A DNA stretch of 64,000 nucleotides from positions 1,725,501 through 1,789,500 of the forward strand of contig NW_027488566.1 of assembly GCF_050948215.1 (NCBI RefSeq), written 5' to 3'. The notes beneath the pieces are model-generated. The model was not told where the DNA came from, made no database searches, and worked only from the letters and a program-made list of their open reading frames with translations. The first letter of the stretch is position 1; the number at the start of each line of letters is the position of its first letter. This DNA comes from Halictus rubicundus. Lineage: Eukaryota; Arthropoda; Insecta; Hymenoptera; Halictidae. The translations under genes were made by a program, and so were the position numbers. Positions 42,025 to 51,064 of the stretch are shown here, piece by piece.

Positions 42025-43619
42025 TTTTTTTTTTTTTTTTTCGTGAGGAAATGTTTTATACATACCCCGACTCCCTGGGGGAAGCCGGGGTTATGTGGGA
42101 TTCTCCCCGGAGGACGAACCCCCGGGGACTACCCACTAAAACCTCACGCCCACCTAAGCTACATGGTAGGTGCCTGGATCACGCGAGTACTCAACAGGAC
42201 ACCTCCCAGCTATCATCATGCCCCGGGGGAGGGGTTAACCTCCCCCACTGCCTACACTATAAGACCCCGGGCGGAGGGACCCGCCCGGTGTCCCCATCCC
42301 TAGAGCCTTCGGATTGGGCTTCCCGAGCCCCAGCTCGGTCCACCCACAGCTCCCGGAGTCTTCGTGACCCGCTCGGAGCCGGTATCCCGAAGGAACCAGC
42401 CCCGGCCGAGGCAAGAAGACGCCGACATCGGAAGGAAGGGCCGTCGGAGGCGTCATCCGGCACGCCCCGACCCTTCCTTTCCCCAAACCCACCACGGATC
42501 CCCCTCCCCAATAGGGGAGGGACGGACCGACACCCCCCCACACCGGGAAACTAACCCGGGGGGTGTCGGCCTATCACGGGGGGAGCTATGCTCCCCCCCA
42601 GGGGCCCGGGTCAGCTCACGCCCCGGGCCCCCAAGTTCGCCGCCCCAATGGTGGGGGCATAACAGGGCGCGGGGAAACTCCCCGCGCCAACCCAACTCCG
42701 CCCCCCACCACCGGGGGCACACGTTGCCGCGGGTGAGACCCCCGCGCCCTCCCAGCCGTCGCCGCCCCCCTCCTGGGGGGCACACGTTGGCGCGGGGGGG
42801 ACCCCCGCGCCTTCCCTACCCTCTCCGCCCCCCTCCTGGGGGGCACACGTCGGCGCGGGGGTCGCCCCGCGCCCAAATACTCCTCGCGGTGCCCGGGTCC
42901 CGTTCCCGGGCCCGCTCGGCGGCCTCCATCCGGGACATCACGTCCTCGCAGAAGGAGGCCACCGCCTTCCACGACCCCACGCTGCCGACCATGTGGTCGA
43001 CCACGGTCGACAGCGCGAGGTCCCACCCGCCCACTGCGGCTCTCAGGAAACGGCGCGGCCCGGCCCAAGCAGGGCACTCCTCCAGGGTATGCCGCGCCGT
43101 GTCCACATCTTCGCTGTAGTGGTGGCACTGCGCAGTCGGCTCCCGCCCCATTCTGTGCAGGTACTCTCCAAAACAGCCGTGGCCGGAGAGCACCTGCGTG
43201 AGGCGGAAGGTCAACCTTCCCCGCCTCCTGCATCATATATAAAATATGGGCAGGAGGGCCCGGACAATCGGACATGTGGGGGGCGTTAACAGCGCCCTCC
43301 ACTCTGATAAACTTTCCGTCCGGGCCTGGCGATTCTGGCCCTCGAGCTCCAACTCCTACTCGCGCGTGAGTTCCACCCCCGGCGGGCGGCGGAAGGAGCG
43401 GGAGATGTGGTATAGCTTCGCCCGCTCCGCCGCCACCACAGTGAAGGGTGGAATCACGGCGAGGAGTCCCGCCGCCTTGGTGGAGATGGTGCGGTACCCC
43501 CGTATGACCCGCAAGGCCAGCCGCCGCCGCACTCTTTCCAAGAGCTTGCGGCTGGGCGTGCTGACCTCGAGCGAGCGGTGCCATACGGGGGCCCCATACA
43601 GGGCTATAGACCGCACCAC
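42025..43619 (-). mobile_element. Family-T element, copy T3, 5'-truncated
   Basis: Poly(A) (T-run 42025-42041) joined to telomeric repeats, full T 3' UTR, and the ORF2 C-terminal region from VVRSIALYGAPVWHRS (43619) to TGA 42611. The truncation at 43619 is followed by CCCACCCTAACCC. Coding is degenerate: TAG near 43358 after ELTRE, and Tyr for a knuckle Cys (CHHYSEDVDTARH). Four GC hairpin repeat units lie in the tail (about 42664-42875). Confidence 0.88.
42611..43619 (-). pseudogene. T3 ORF2 C-terminal fragment
   Basis: Covers the region after the RT active site: RSLEVSTPSRKLLERVRRRL, RVIRGYRTIST, IPPFTVVAAERAKLYH, then LTQVLSGHGCFGEYLHRMG, TVVDHMVGSVGSWKAV and the Arg/Pro tail. It has a nonsense codon in the middle and a frameshift in the repeat tail, and no start. 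It is a remnant; the order of segments matches T+ 28140-29087. Confidence 0.82.
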
Positions 43620-43646
43620 ACCCCACCCTAACCCTAACCCTAACCC
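43620..43646 (+). repeat. Telomeric CCCTAA repeats
   Basis: Three to four CCCTAA units preceded by ACCCCACCCTAA, between the 5' break of T3 and the poly(T) of family-B copy 2. Confidence 0.92.
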
Positions 43647-43868
43647 TTTTTTTTTAATTGCTCGATTTGCGTCCGTACTCCGTGATAGTTCGAGTCGTTC
43701 TGCTTTCAAAAATTTCCGTTTGACTTGTAGAGGACGTCTAAGAGTCTCCCCCTACCCGCTACTCCGGTCGTTTTTCGATTTCGATTTGTTATTCTAGAGG
43801 AAGGTCGCTCGCTTGAACTCGAGTAACCCCTTGTAATTTTGAATATTGAATTTTCATATGTTCTAACC

Positions 43869-46310
43869 GAGTCTCCATGCTTTATCCTTCGCTCTGCTAA
43901 TGAGTCTCTGGAGGTTTTTCTTTGCCAGTTTGTACAGATATGTTAGGGCCTCCCTCTCGTCCGTTTTTCCTTTTTTCCTTGCTTTCTGGGCCGCTCTCCT
44001 CAGCTTTTGCACCTTCCCTCTTTGTTTTTTAATTTCTGGATTCCACCATGGGATGCCTTTATCCCTTGTGTTCGTCGTATCGGCTTTATCAAGTGCTTCG
44101 TTGCATATTCTAAAAACAGAATTTAGAAATTTGCTTTCCTCGTCAATGTTGTACGTACTTCTTTCATTTATATCTTCTTCTCTGAGGATCCGTTCCATAG
44201 CTATCCCCAGCCTGGTGATGCCTGCTCTGGTTATTTTCCATTTGGCCCCTGTGTATGCTCTAGTCGTTTGCTTGTCCTCTGTGCTCTTAAGCTCTGTAAG
44301 AAGATACTTGTGATCAGAAGCTGACTCTATATTAATAACTTTATTCGAAAACTCGTATTTCTGTGATTGTAAATCTCGTGTAGTTGCCATAAAGTCTATG
44401 TTTGAGGTAGAGTTCCCTCTTTCGAATGTATGGCCACCTTCGGGGATGCATGGGAAGATGTTTTTTCCTAGCATCTCTTCCAGCAGGATAGTTCCTCTCA
44501 GATCTTGCTCTTTGGAACCCCAGGCTGGGGATTTAGCGTTGAAGTCCCCTCCTATTAGTATATTATTACCTTGGGAGATCTCCTGGCTTAAGTAATCAAT
44601 TAACTTTTTAACTTTATATGTAAATACATCTATTGAAATATTAGGTGAGAAGTACGTACTTACAATGGTTAACTCTCTTAAGGTCGCCCCAAACAAGACG
44701 GGCAAGATTCCGAAGTTGTTTGGGCGGCCAGATTCAAGAACACGGGCTAGAAATTTGCCGGTCAGGAATTGGTCTTCGTGCTCGAAATCTTTCCGGGGTC
44801 GCCCCGACGTCGTTGGGGCCATAACTTTGAACGTCCAGATGGCCTTTCGAGAGCACGTTGACACGTTCCCTGCTGTGCATGGCACAAAAAAAATGTTTTT
44901 AGGGGCTCCACAGCTCCTTAGGTAAACTATCGGTATCTCTCCTCTACAACATCATGGGGATAAGAATTGTGCCTGTCGCTTGGTGAAACAGCATCACACA
45001 TCCTTATGTTATACGTGAATTACACAATTTTTTTAAGGAAATATCCAAATTAGGAAGGGGGTCATTCCATGTGAATTAAATCTTTTTTTGGGGACCATGT
45101 TTCGAATTTGGATGAAACTGAAAGATTGAGCCATCATTTTGTAATCTTCGAAATTGTTTAAAGGATACGGACCATCAAAGTTTGCTATTTGGGATGAGTT
45201 TTACGAAAACTGCCTACACAACACATTTTATACCACAGATAAAAGACATAAAAACAAAAAGATAAAAACAAAGATAAAAAACATTTTCTTTTTTTAATCA
45301 TCATCGCAAGAGACTGTTCTTTTTAAATAATTCATCATTTTATATTCGAATGTGATTACTTAATGCAAAAATATTACTAATATCTTTGTTTTGCAAATTT
45401 TACCATCGGTTGAAGTGTTAAAAAATTTGAAAAAAAATATTAACAATTTTCATAACAAAATTTATTTTTAAAAACTAACAAATTAAAAACGAAATTAATG
45501 ATAAATGAATGTTATTCGCTATCCGACTCATTCTCAGTACTTTCAATGTGATCCCTGTTCACGTTCTTCCAAACAATCTGGATCTATCTTTACATTCTTA
45601 TTATTTTCGGATAGGTACGAAACGTATAGTAAAAGCAAATTAAGAATAAATAAAAATGATTGACATATTATTATTGCAAAATTGTTTATGCATAGAAATT
45701 ATTATTATGATTATTAATAACAATTTCCATTCTCATATACATACGCATTTAGTGTCATACGCATTCTATGCAAAAGGAATGTATTTAATATCGTGATATA
45801 CACGAATATTGAATTTTTCCAGTAAATTCTGCACCGTGACTGCGTCCGTATCCGCAGAGATTTCTAACGCTGCTCAATCTTGTCTGTGGGTTGCCCGTGG
45901 GCAACACGCTCCAGCATAGGCATCTCGGGGGTGTAGAGGGGAGTAAACAGTTCTGCGGTTTTCGGCACTTGGCCTTTGTTGCGAGGACCGTCGAGCGCCT
46001 CTCAAGTGGCCTGTCAGTTCGCTCGGTCCTTATGGACAGCGACTTCGGCCGTTCGAACAACTTCGGCATCTTGCCCGTCTTGTTTGGGCGGACCTTTATT
46101 CTTACCGCCGAAAAATCCTCGTCAACGTAGTCTTTATCCTCTAGTCTTTTTATTCCGTTTTTGTTGGTAATCCATATTGCTGTTTTTCCTCCTGGTGAGT
46201 ACGTCCAATTACCTGGATTATATAGAGGTTCTGAGATGAGAACAATCTCCGCTCCCAATTCCTCGGTCGTTTGGTTAAGCAAGCAGTGTGCTAGTCTGCA
46301 GTGGTTCAAA
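43869..46310 (-). pseudogene. Family-B copy 2 ORF2 endonuclease fragment, interrupted
   Basis: Two pieces of one frame: 46310-46099 (NHCRLAHCLL, VLISEPLYNPGNW, TAIWITN, FSAVRI) and 44680-43869 (ELTIVSTYFSPNIS, ILIGGDFNAKSPAWGS, ASDHKYLL, and the helical region up to KDKAW). Removing the 44681-46095 insert and one TTA duplication copy joins them in frame. RT and C-terminus are absent because of the deletion at about 43868. The preserved endonuclease core shows no other break, so decay began recently or was mostly by large events. Confidence 0.83.
44681..46095. mobile_element. Non-autonomous PIF/Harbinger-like DNA transposon
   Basis: About 47-bp terminal inverted repeats begin AGGTC.GCCCAAACAAGACG on each strand and extend through GGGCAAGAT.CCGAAGTTGTT. 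The 3-bp duplication TTA (44678-44680 and 46096-46098) and clean restoration of the interrupted reading frame fix the ends. TTA/TAA duplications are typical of PIF/Harbinger. The 1.4-kb interior is AT-rich in the middle with GC-richer ends and has no transposase-like ORF; 44886-45784 shows nothing recognisable. Family assignment rests on the duplication only. Confidence 0.75.
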
Positions 46311-47115
46311 GGGCCTAGCCGAATAAGATGGTCAAAACTGCCCTTAGACGTTTTTCAATAATTAATGAACCATTCGAAAGCTCACCAAGAAAAACCCCTC
46401 TGAGCCAAATTTCAACCCCCTATCTTGCTCGTGAGGGTAGTTACAGGGTAAATTAGATTTTGAGCTTTTCCGTGCATTTTCCGCACTCTGATGCTTCCCA
46501 AAATTCTGAAAAAAATGTGACATATTTTGGACCCTAAGGCGGATTTTTGAGAATTTTTTCCGATTTTTTGGATGCAAACTGTGGTCGTAAAAAATGAAAA
46601 ACCTCAAAAAAATCGGAAAAATGCAGGTTTCTCAAAAATATGAAAACATGCTATTGAGCTGTTTAGTGCCCCCATAAAGTACCATAACAGGCAGAGTCCT
46701 CAATTTTTTTTAGATTTTTTCTTGTGGGCACTTTTTGTCCAGACAAGAAAAACCGAATTTTTTCGACGTTTCTGCTATTAGGAGGAAAGTTACACTTGTT
46801 GATTTTATAGCAAGTATATATTAAGTCATTTTTAACGTTATTACATTGAAACGAGTAAGTGTTTGACTTCAGAAATATGTTTTAAGAGAAAAATATATTC
46901 TATTTCGTGCGATATATACCAGAATGTTCGCAACGTTTACAACGTCGCCGGTTGGCCGAGCAGTCAAGGTGTCGGACTACGGAGCGGAAACGCTGGGTTC
47001 GAATCCCGTCAAGGGTAAAGTTTTTTTTCCATACATCATCTTTATTTTTTCAATTTTTTATTACATGGTTTATTCATGTGATTTTTAAAATATTTTTTTA
47101 ATGTTTTAAAAATAT
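46311..47115 (+). repeat. Left ~0.8-kb terminal inverted repeat
   Basis: Pairs with 47990-48796. The two arms differ at only scattered positions, for example CATTTTCCGCACTC on both, but CAAAATCTAATTT against AGCTCAAAAATC. Besides the tRNA-like segment no coding or RNA features are visible. Confidence 0.9.
46944..47015 (+). ncRNA. tRNA-like sequence inside the left inverted repeat
   Basis: 72 nt with an A-box (TGGCCGAGCAG), a class-II tRNA-like D-arm context (CAAGGTGTCGGACT), a short GCGGAAACGC hairpin like a variable arm, and a perfect B-box GGTTCGAATCC. The anticodon stem and acceptor stem do not close, so this is a tRNA-Ser/Leu-type derivative rather than a working tRNA. The internal RNA polymerase III promoter boxes look intact. 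Confidence 0.6.
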
Positions 47116-47485
47116 TTAAGAAACATTTTTGAGTAAAATATATGTAAATATAGTTTTAGAGTATCTATCACTTCCTCGATTCTCTAATTGTATATGATCT
47201 TCATTACGGTCCTCTCTACCATTCTTAATATTAAAATTCATTAATCTGGTTTCTAAGCCTTGCGTCTTCATAAATTAGGGAGGAAATGAGAAGAATTCTG
47301 AACAAATAACGCGCAGCAAAGTATTGGTTTTTGTCAAATTGAAAGAAAAGGGCTACATACTACCACTATTTTTAAAGTGAGGTATCAGGTACAAATAAGC
47401 CTTAGCCATTCCTCTTTATTGTAACGTACATGAGGATGTATTTCCGTTTATAGTTACTTGATTGAAAACCATATTGAAGAGGGGA

Positions 47486-47926
47486 GACTTTTGTATTGTC
47501 GACAGAGGTTTTCGAGATGTTACATCTCATTTAACAGGTCTTGGTTTCAGAGTTCTCATGCCTGCTTTAAAAGGTAATCGTTCTCAACTTTCGACGAAAG
47601 AGTCGAATTATTCCTGAAAAGTCACGAAAATTCATTGGGTTGTAGAGGCAATGTATAGTATACAAGGTCAAAAGTACCAGCTTCTACACAAACAAGTAGA
47701 CAACGAAACCTTTCCAAAAATTGGATATAATTGGAACTGCAAAACGACTCCATTTCAAACAGTATCCTCGGTAGATACTCTGGATTTTCCGGAAATGACA
47801 GAAGTAGATTTAAAAATTCTTTTCACGGAATCTTACCAATTTTCGCAAGCAATTTCTAATCTGGCGGAAATCGTGGACGAACACAATAATATAAATATTA
47901 ATTTATTGCCTAATCCAAGAAAATAA
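47486..47926 (+). pseudogene. DDE transposase C-terminal remnant (ISL2EU/Harbinger-like)
   Basis: The reading from about 47486 resembles the end of ISL2EU-type DDE nucleases: DRGFRDV, LGFRVLMPAL, QLSTKES, then after two stop codons (near 47610) VTKIHWVVEAMYSIQGQ. It continues open from ATG 47651 to TAA 47926 with a tail unlike any family I know. The HWVVEA segment would hold the last catalytic Glu. The upstream part (47116-47485) is not readable as protein. Family call is from memory of motif shape. Confidence 0.5.
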
Positions 47927-47989
47927 TATCATTAAATTCGAAGTCAAATCGGAGTAATATAAATAAAAGTTAGTTAAAAATGTTACCTC

Positions 47990-48796
47990 AATATTTTTTA
48001 AAAACATTTAAAAAATATTGTTAAAATCACATGAATAAACTATATAAGAAATTGAAAAAATAAAGATGATGTATGGAAAAAAAAACTTTACCCTCGACGG
48101 GATTCGAACCCAGCGTTTCCGCTCCGTAGTCCGACACCTTGACTGCTCGGCCAACCGGCGACGTTGTAAACGTTGCGAACATTCTGGTATATATCGCACG
48201 AAATAGAATTTATTTTTCTCTTAAAACATATTTCTGAGGTCAAACACTTACTTGTTTCAATGTAATAACGTTAAAAATGACTAAATATATACTTGCTATA
48301 AAATCAACAAGTGTAACTTTCCTCCTAATAGCAGAAACGTCGAAAAAATTCGGTTTTTCTTGTCTGGACAAAAAGTGCCCACAAGAAAAAATCTAAAAAA
48401 AATTGAGGACACTGCCTGTTATGGTACTTTATGGGGGCACTAAACAGCTCAATAGCATGTTTTCATATTTTTGAGAAACCTGCATTTTTCCGATTTTTTT
48501 GAGGTTTTTCATTTTTTACGACCACAGTTTGCATCCAAAAAATCGGAAAAAATTCTCAAAAATCCGCCTTAGGGTCCAAAATATGTCACATTTTTTTCAG
48601 AATTTTGGGAAGCATCAGAGTGCGGAAAATGCACGGAAAAGCTCAAAAATCTAATTTACCCTGTAACTACCCTCACGAGCAAGATAGGGGGTTGAAATTT
48701 GGCTCAGAGAGGTTTTTCTTGGTCAGCTTTCGAATGGTTCATTAATTATTGAAAAACGTCTAAGGGCAGTTTTGACCATCTTATTCGGCTAGGCCC
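47990..48796 (-). repeat. Right ~0.8-kb terminal inverted repeat
   Basis: Inverted copy of 46311-47115, ending CGGCTAGGCCC followed by TTT. Confidence 0.9.
48091..48162 (-). ncRNA. tRNA-like sequence inside the right inverted repeat
   Basis: Inverted copy of 46944-47015 with the same A- and B-boxes; it ends GTCGAGGG instead of GTCAAGGG. Transcription would run outward-in from each arm, toward the element centre. Confidence 0.6.
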
Positions 48797-48824
48797 TTTA
48801 TTTGCAGGATCTTGAGTATGAATT

Positions 48825-50140
48825 TTAATTCTGCGTTGAACTCTTATCTGTTCGCTCCAGGTACTTTTTATACTGGGGGCAGTTCGCCGCCCCTGCTATG
48901 TGTTCCGCCTGTGAAGCATGGATGCCTTCCCTAGTGCATAATATGCAGCATCTTATTGCTTCGCATCCATTAATTTGATGTTCGAGTCCTCCACATCGTC
49001 TGCACAGCTTCTGCCCTTTGAGGTCCACTGCGCAGTTGTAAGATAAATGGCCGAAAGAATGGCATTTAAAACATCTTAAAATGTTTTGTGTTCTCTTTAT
49101 CCTACAGTTAGTGAATCCTATTTTTAATTTGTTTTCTTGTCCCAGGTTCTCTAATTCGCTGGTCGGAAGGGTCACTATTGCCATTTTTGTCCCGCCGTAC
49201 CCGAATCTTATTGTCTTAATTTCGATTTCTTCTTTTTGTCTATTTAGTATTCTGGATAACTCGTCCTGTAGCTCTTCTTTATCGATCGTGGGATCTAAAT
49301 CCTTTATTTCATATATTACTTTTGGGGCCATTCTCTTAATTTTACACTCTTCTCCCAGCGTATCCTTGGCGAATTTTTCTAGTGCTCCTCCATTTGTTCC
49401 TCTCTCCATCTCGATCACGATGTCCCCTCCCCTAGACTTCCTGACCGTATGTATTCCTTTCATGTTTTCCCCTGCATTGGTTTTTAATTGTTTGAACAAA
49501 TCCGCGAAGGTCCTAGTCTCAGAGGTTTTAATAATTATGGCTTCTGATTTCGGGGGTGGTGGAGGTCTGTTTCTTCTTTCTCTTTCCTTGTCTCTTTCTC
49601 TTTCCTTATCTTGTTCTTGTTTTCTTTTTTCGGCTTCCGCCGCCTCCTCTCTCTTCTTCTTCTTTATAGCTTTCTTTTCTTCTGCTTTTCTTCTATTTTC
49701 TACAGTTATCCATTCGCGTTCCTGGTTTCCCTCACTATTTTTTCCCTCCATGGCATCTTCTATTTCACTTTCATATGTCAGGATCTTTCTCGCTGCATCT
49801 GTTGTTGCTGATCTGCTTGTTCCGGCGTTTTGGGTTCCTCTATTCTCATAAGGTCTCACGAGGGAGCATTGAATTCCCATATCCCTATGCATGAAACTAT
49901 TTTTCAGGTTTTTGTTCTCAATTATGAGCTCGATATTTTTAAGCCTAGTGATCGCTGTTTCGAGCTGTCTGTCCGCTTGTGCCGCATGCATTTTTGTAAA
50001 GCTCTTTACATCCATGAGGGGGTCGACACAATATGTCTTTACCTCTCTCGTTGAGTTTTTTGTTCTTTTAAGGACGGTCGTTAATTCCCCAATTAGCATG
50101 AGGACGTCCTCCTCTTCTTCTTTCTCCTTCTCTTTCCTCG
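48825..50140 (-). pseudogene. Family-B copy 2 ORF1 (gag-like), N-terminus lost
   Basis: An open frame of about 435 codons ending TAA 48825, closely parallel to the copy-1 ORF1: LIGELTTVLKRTKNSTREV, NIELIIENKNLKN, the Lys/Glu-rich coiled segment (with a DKERERDKERER expansion), GDIVIEMERG, and knuckles CFKCHSFGHLSYNC, CRRCGGLEHQINGC and CILCTREG...H...C. ATG 50099 lies inside the conserved part. The frame extends upstream through a Lys/Glu-rich stretch to a TGA near 50175, so about 100 N-terminal residues present in copy 1 are missing. Confidence 0.85.
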
Positions 50141-50515
50141 ATCCCTTTTTCTTTCTCCCTTTCTCTATCTTTCAGGTTTCCCTTATTCGACGAAGTGGAG
50201 GAATTTTGAGAATCTTCTACTTTTTTCTTCTTTACGTTTCTACCCCCCCCCTGTTCTCCCCGCGTCCTACCTAGTTATGTCTCTCCGGAGTGTTGACTAT
50301 CTTTCTCTTTTGCTTTTTTTCTTTCTTTCTTGCCCATGTACGTCTTCCCCCGCGTCCCTGTCCTATATTAAATCCTTATCCTATTTTAAGATCTTATCCT
50401 ATTTTAAATTCTTCTTTTACAGGTACTTTCTAGCTGGGTATGTATGTAGTTAAGAATAACTTTTATTTTCAGAATCTAACTGATAGGTTTGTCTGTTATA
50501 TCTTAAATTATCTTA

Positions 50516-50912
50516 TGTTCAGGACTCCAACGTTCAAAATTGCCGGTAATCGGGTGCGAGTTTACATATCGATCACGCGCTTCGATCGATAGCGCCGCGT
50601 TACGATTACAAACGTTCCTGCCGTTGTCCTTCGTCTTCTTGATCCAGACAGCGAACGATCAACACGTATATTATCTCCGCGCCTATCGCATTCTTGTAAC
50701 CGTCTCGCGCAAAACCTTTCGGATTCGACGCTTATCGCTACCGTGCCTATCGCGGGATTATCGTCTCCGTAGTGAACGTCTGGTATCGTGAAATAAAAAA
50801 GGGTTCTTTTTCGTGACCGAACAAGTGGTAACTCTTTAAATCCCGTATACCGCTGTATATCCTTGACAGGATAGTTCCACTATCCAAATCAACCTCGCTG
50901 CACGAGAAAACA
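50516..50912 (+). repeat. BEL2 5' LTR
   Basis: 397 bp, TGTTCAGG...GAAAACA. AATAAA at 50792-50797 is a candidate poly(A) signal. Base-by-base reading against 56528-56924 finds no difference. Confidence 0.96.
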
Positions 50913-50913
50913 T

Positions 50914-50931
50914 TGGTCCTTCGAGCCGGAT
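50914..50931 (+). promoter_or_regulatory. BEL2 primer-binding site (tRNA-Tyr type)
   Basis: TGGTCCTTCGAGCCGGAT starts one base after the LTR. Its complement is the 3' end of a typical eukaryotic tRNA-Tyr (ATCCGGCTCGAAGGACCA). BEL1 uses a different tRNA. Confidence 0.85.
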
Positions 50932-51064
50932 TGCAGTGAGTTTCGGTGAAGAAACATTTGTGAGGTGAAAAAGATCTTGTTCGGCAATTTGACGACGGTT
51001 GAGTGATCCGTTGGACATTCAAAGTTGAAGGACAAAAGGACTAGTCGGTCTGTAACAGTTCACA

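Larger units (their letters stand above)
46311..48796. mobile_element. Spy-like DNA transposon with 0.8-kb terminal inverted repeats
   Basis: The ends GGGCCTAGCCGAATAAG... are perfect mirror images over a long range: 46311-47115 and 47990-48796 are near-identical inverted copies. The element sits between AAA and TTT of the family-B sequence, and removing it restores the expected ORF2 start region exactly, so there is no target duplication. Insertion between AAA and TTT without duplication is the published hallmark of Spy transposons, related to ISL2EU/Harbinger. The 0.87-kb centre has a decayed transposase-like reading (47486-47926). Confidence 0.75.
43647..50510 (-). mobile_element. Family-B element, copy 2, carrying two DNA transposons
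   Basis: Poly(A) (T-run 43647-43655) joins telomeric repeats. Only about 210 bp of 3' UTR remain, similar to 32670-32905 of copy 1. An internal deletion removes most of RT: coding resumes at 43869 inside the segment after the endonuclease. ORF2 is split by a Harbinger-like element (44681-46095). The ORF1/ORF2 boundary holds a Spy-like element (46311-48796). ORF1 is 50140-48825. The 5' region is cut by BEL2 at 50510 and continues beyond 56930. Confidence 0.85.

Noticed and set aside
29429..43646. Telomeric blocks as a real chromosome end
   Set aside because: Blocks are only 3-6 units long and interstitial, each bounded by element sequence on both sides.
46944..47015. Functional tRNA-Ser or tRNA-Leu gene
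   Set aside because: Acceptor and anticodon stems do not pair, and the sequence occurs twice as part of transposon inverted repeats.
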